Positions 63,979 to 64,000 of a DNA stretch of 64,000 nt are shown here, piece after piece (the first letter of the stretch is position 1; every line of letters begins with the position of its first letter). Under the pieces are notes generated by a model. It was not told the origin of the DNA. It made no database searches and worked only from the letters and a program-made list of their open reading frames with translations. The DNA is from Roseiarcus sp963807735 (GTDB lineage Bacteria > Pseudomonadota > Alphaproteobacteria > Rhizobiales > Beijerinckiaceae). The translations under genes and the position numbers were made by a program. The stretch spans positions 70,341 to 134,340 of the forward strand of contig CAWEDI010000006.1 of the NCBI GenBank assembly GCA_963807735.1, read 5' to 3'.

Positions 63979-64000
63979 ACGGCCTTCGCTACACGCTTAC

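Larger units (their letters stand above)
61506..64000 (+). mobile_element. IS66-family insertion sequence
   Basis: The left end GTAAGCGTTTAGTGGAGGCC and the complement of the window's last bases, GTAAGCGTGTAGCGAAGGCC, are imperfect inverted repeats with the typical IS66 GTAAGCG tip. The element is therefore about 2495 bases and ends exactly at, or very near, the window end. It carries tnpA, tnpB and tnpC in order. The expected 8-base target duplication cannot be checked because the right flank is outside. Confidence 0.88.

Overview
The window is high-GC DNA from an alphaproteobacterium, most likely of the order Hyphomicrobiales (Rhizobiales). The evidence is the S10/spc ribosomal gene order, the short-LID adenylate kinase, the LdtR-type MarR regulator next to a DUF6163 membrane protein, DUF1127 and DUF4864 proteins, a PccA carboxylase and rhizobial-type intergenic palindromes. 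The genus cannot be fixed from sequence alone.

Layout. 1-3.1 kb: the 3' part of a dicarboxylate symporter gene (frameshifted), an intergenic palindrome, a DUF6471 remnant and an AT-rich divergent pair of unknown membrane proteins that look acquired. 3.3-6.8 kb: a minus-strand chain yciB, rdgB-type NTP pyrophosphatase, M48 lipoprotein protease and a nuclease-like protein; the last three are joined by ATGA overlaps. 6.8-18.7 kb: tRNA-Arg(CCU), glpK, two DUF4864 paralogues, a GT87-type membrane protein, pccA, a 968-residue secreted metalloprotease/adhesin-like protein, a HpaI-type aldolase, a Spy/CpxP-like protein and a PAS-like protein.

18.7-36.8 kb: the main block. A promoter leads into rpsL-rpsG-fusA-tuf, then the S10 genes (rpsJ to rpsQ), the spc genes (rplN to secY) and adk. 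The usual next genes rpsM-rpsK-rpoA-rplQ are absent. Instead adk runs by stop/start overlaps into a 3-hydroxyisobutyryl-CoA hydrolase-like gene and a DUF6163 membrane protein. Two of three copies of a palindromic REP-like element sit inside the ribosomal block. rplC carries a one-base insertion that would kill an essential gene, so a sequence error is the likeliest explanation.

37-49.7 kb: ldtR-type regulator, DUF1127 protein, a MocR-type regulator with an operator-like palindrome, a UDP-glucuronate epimerase, ackA, a broken EAL gene, an AT-rich glycosyltransferase, iron- and zinc-dependent alcohol dehydrogenases, an unusual metallo-beta-lactamase/receiver-like/GAF fusion (two frameshifts) and kup. 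49.9-64 kb is accessory DNA: an IS5-family element with CTAG target duplication, remnants of IS630 and IS66 elements, an RND efflux adaptor and pump, a decayed lipase gene, a DUF4403 protein, a FrsA-like hydrolase, a fumarylacetoacetase fragment and an IS66 element whose inverted repeats lie at 61506 and at the last base of the window.

Several genes are split by single-base shifts (symporter, rplC, MBL-GAF gene, IS5, lipase, IS66 TnpC). Because one is rplC, readers should treat the frameshifts as possible assembly indels before calling any of these genes dead. No clearly new defence or mobile system is evident. The most unusual single gene is the MBL/receiver-like/GAF fusion.
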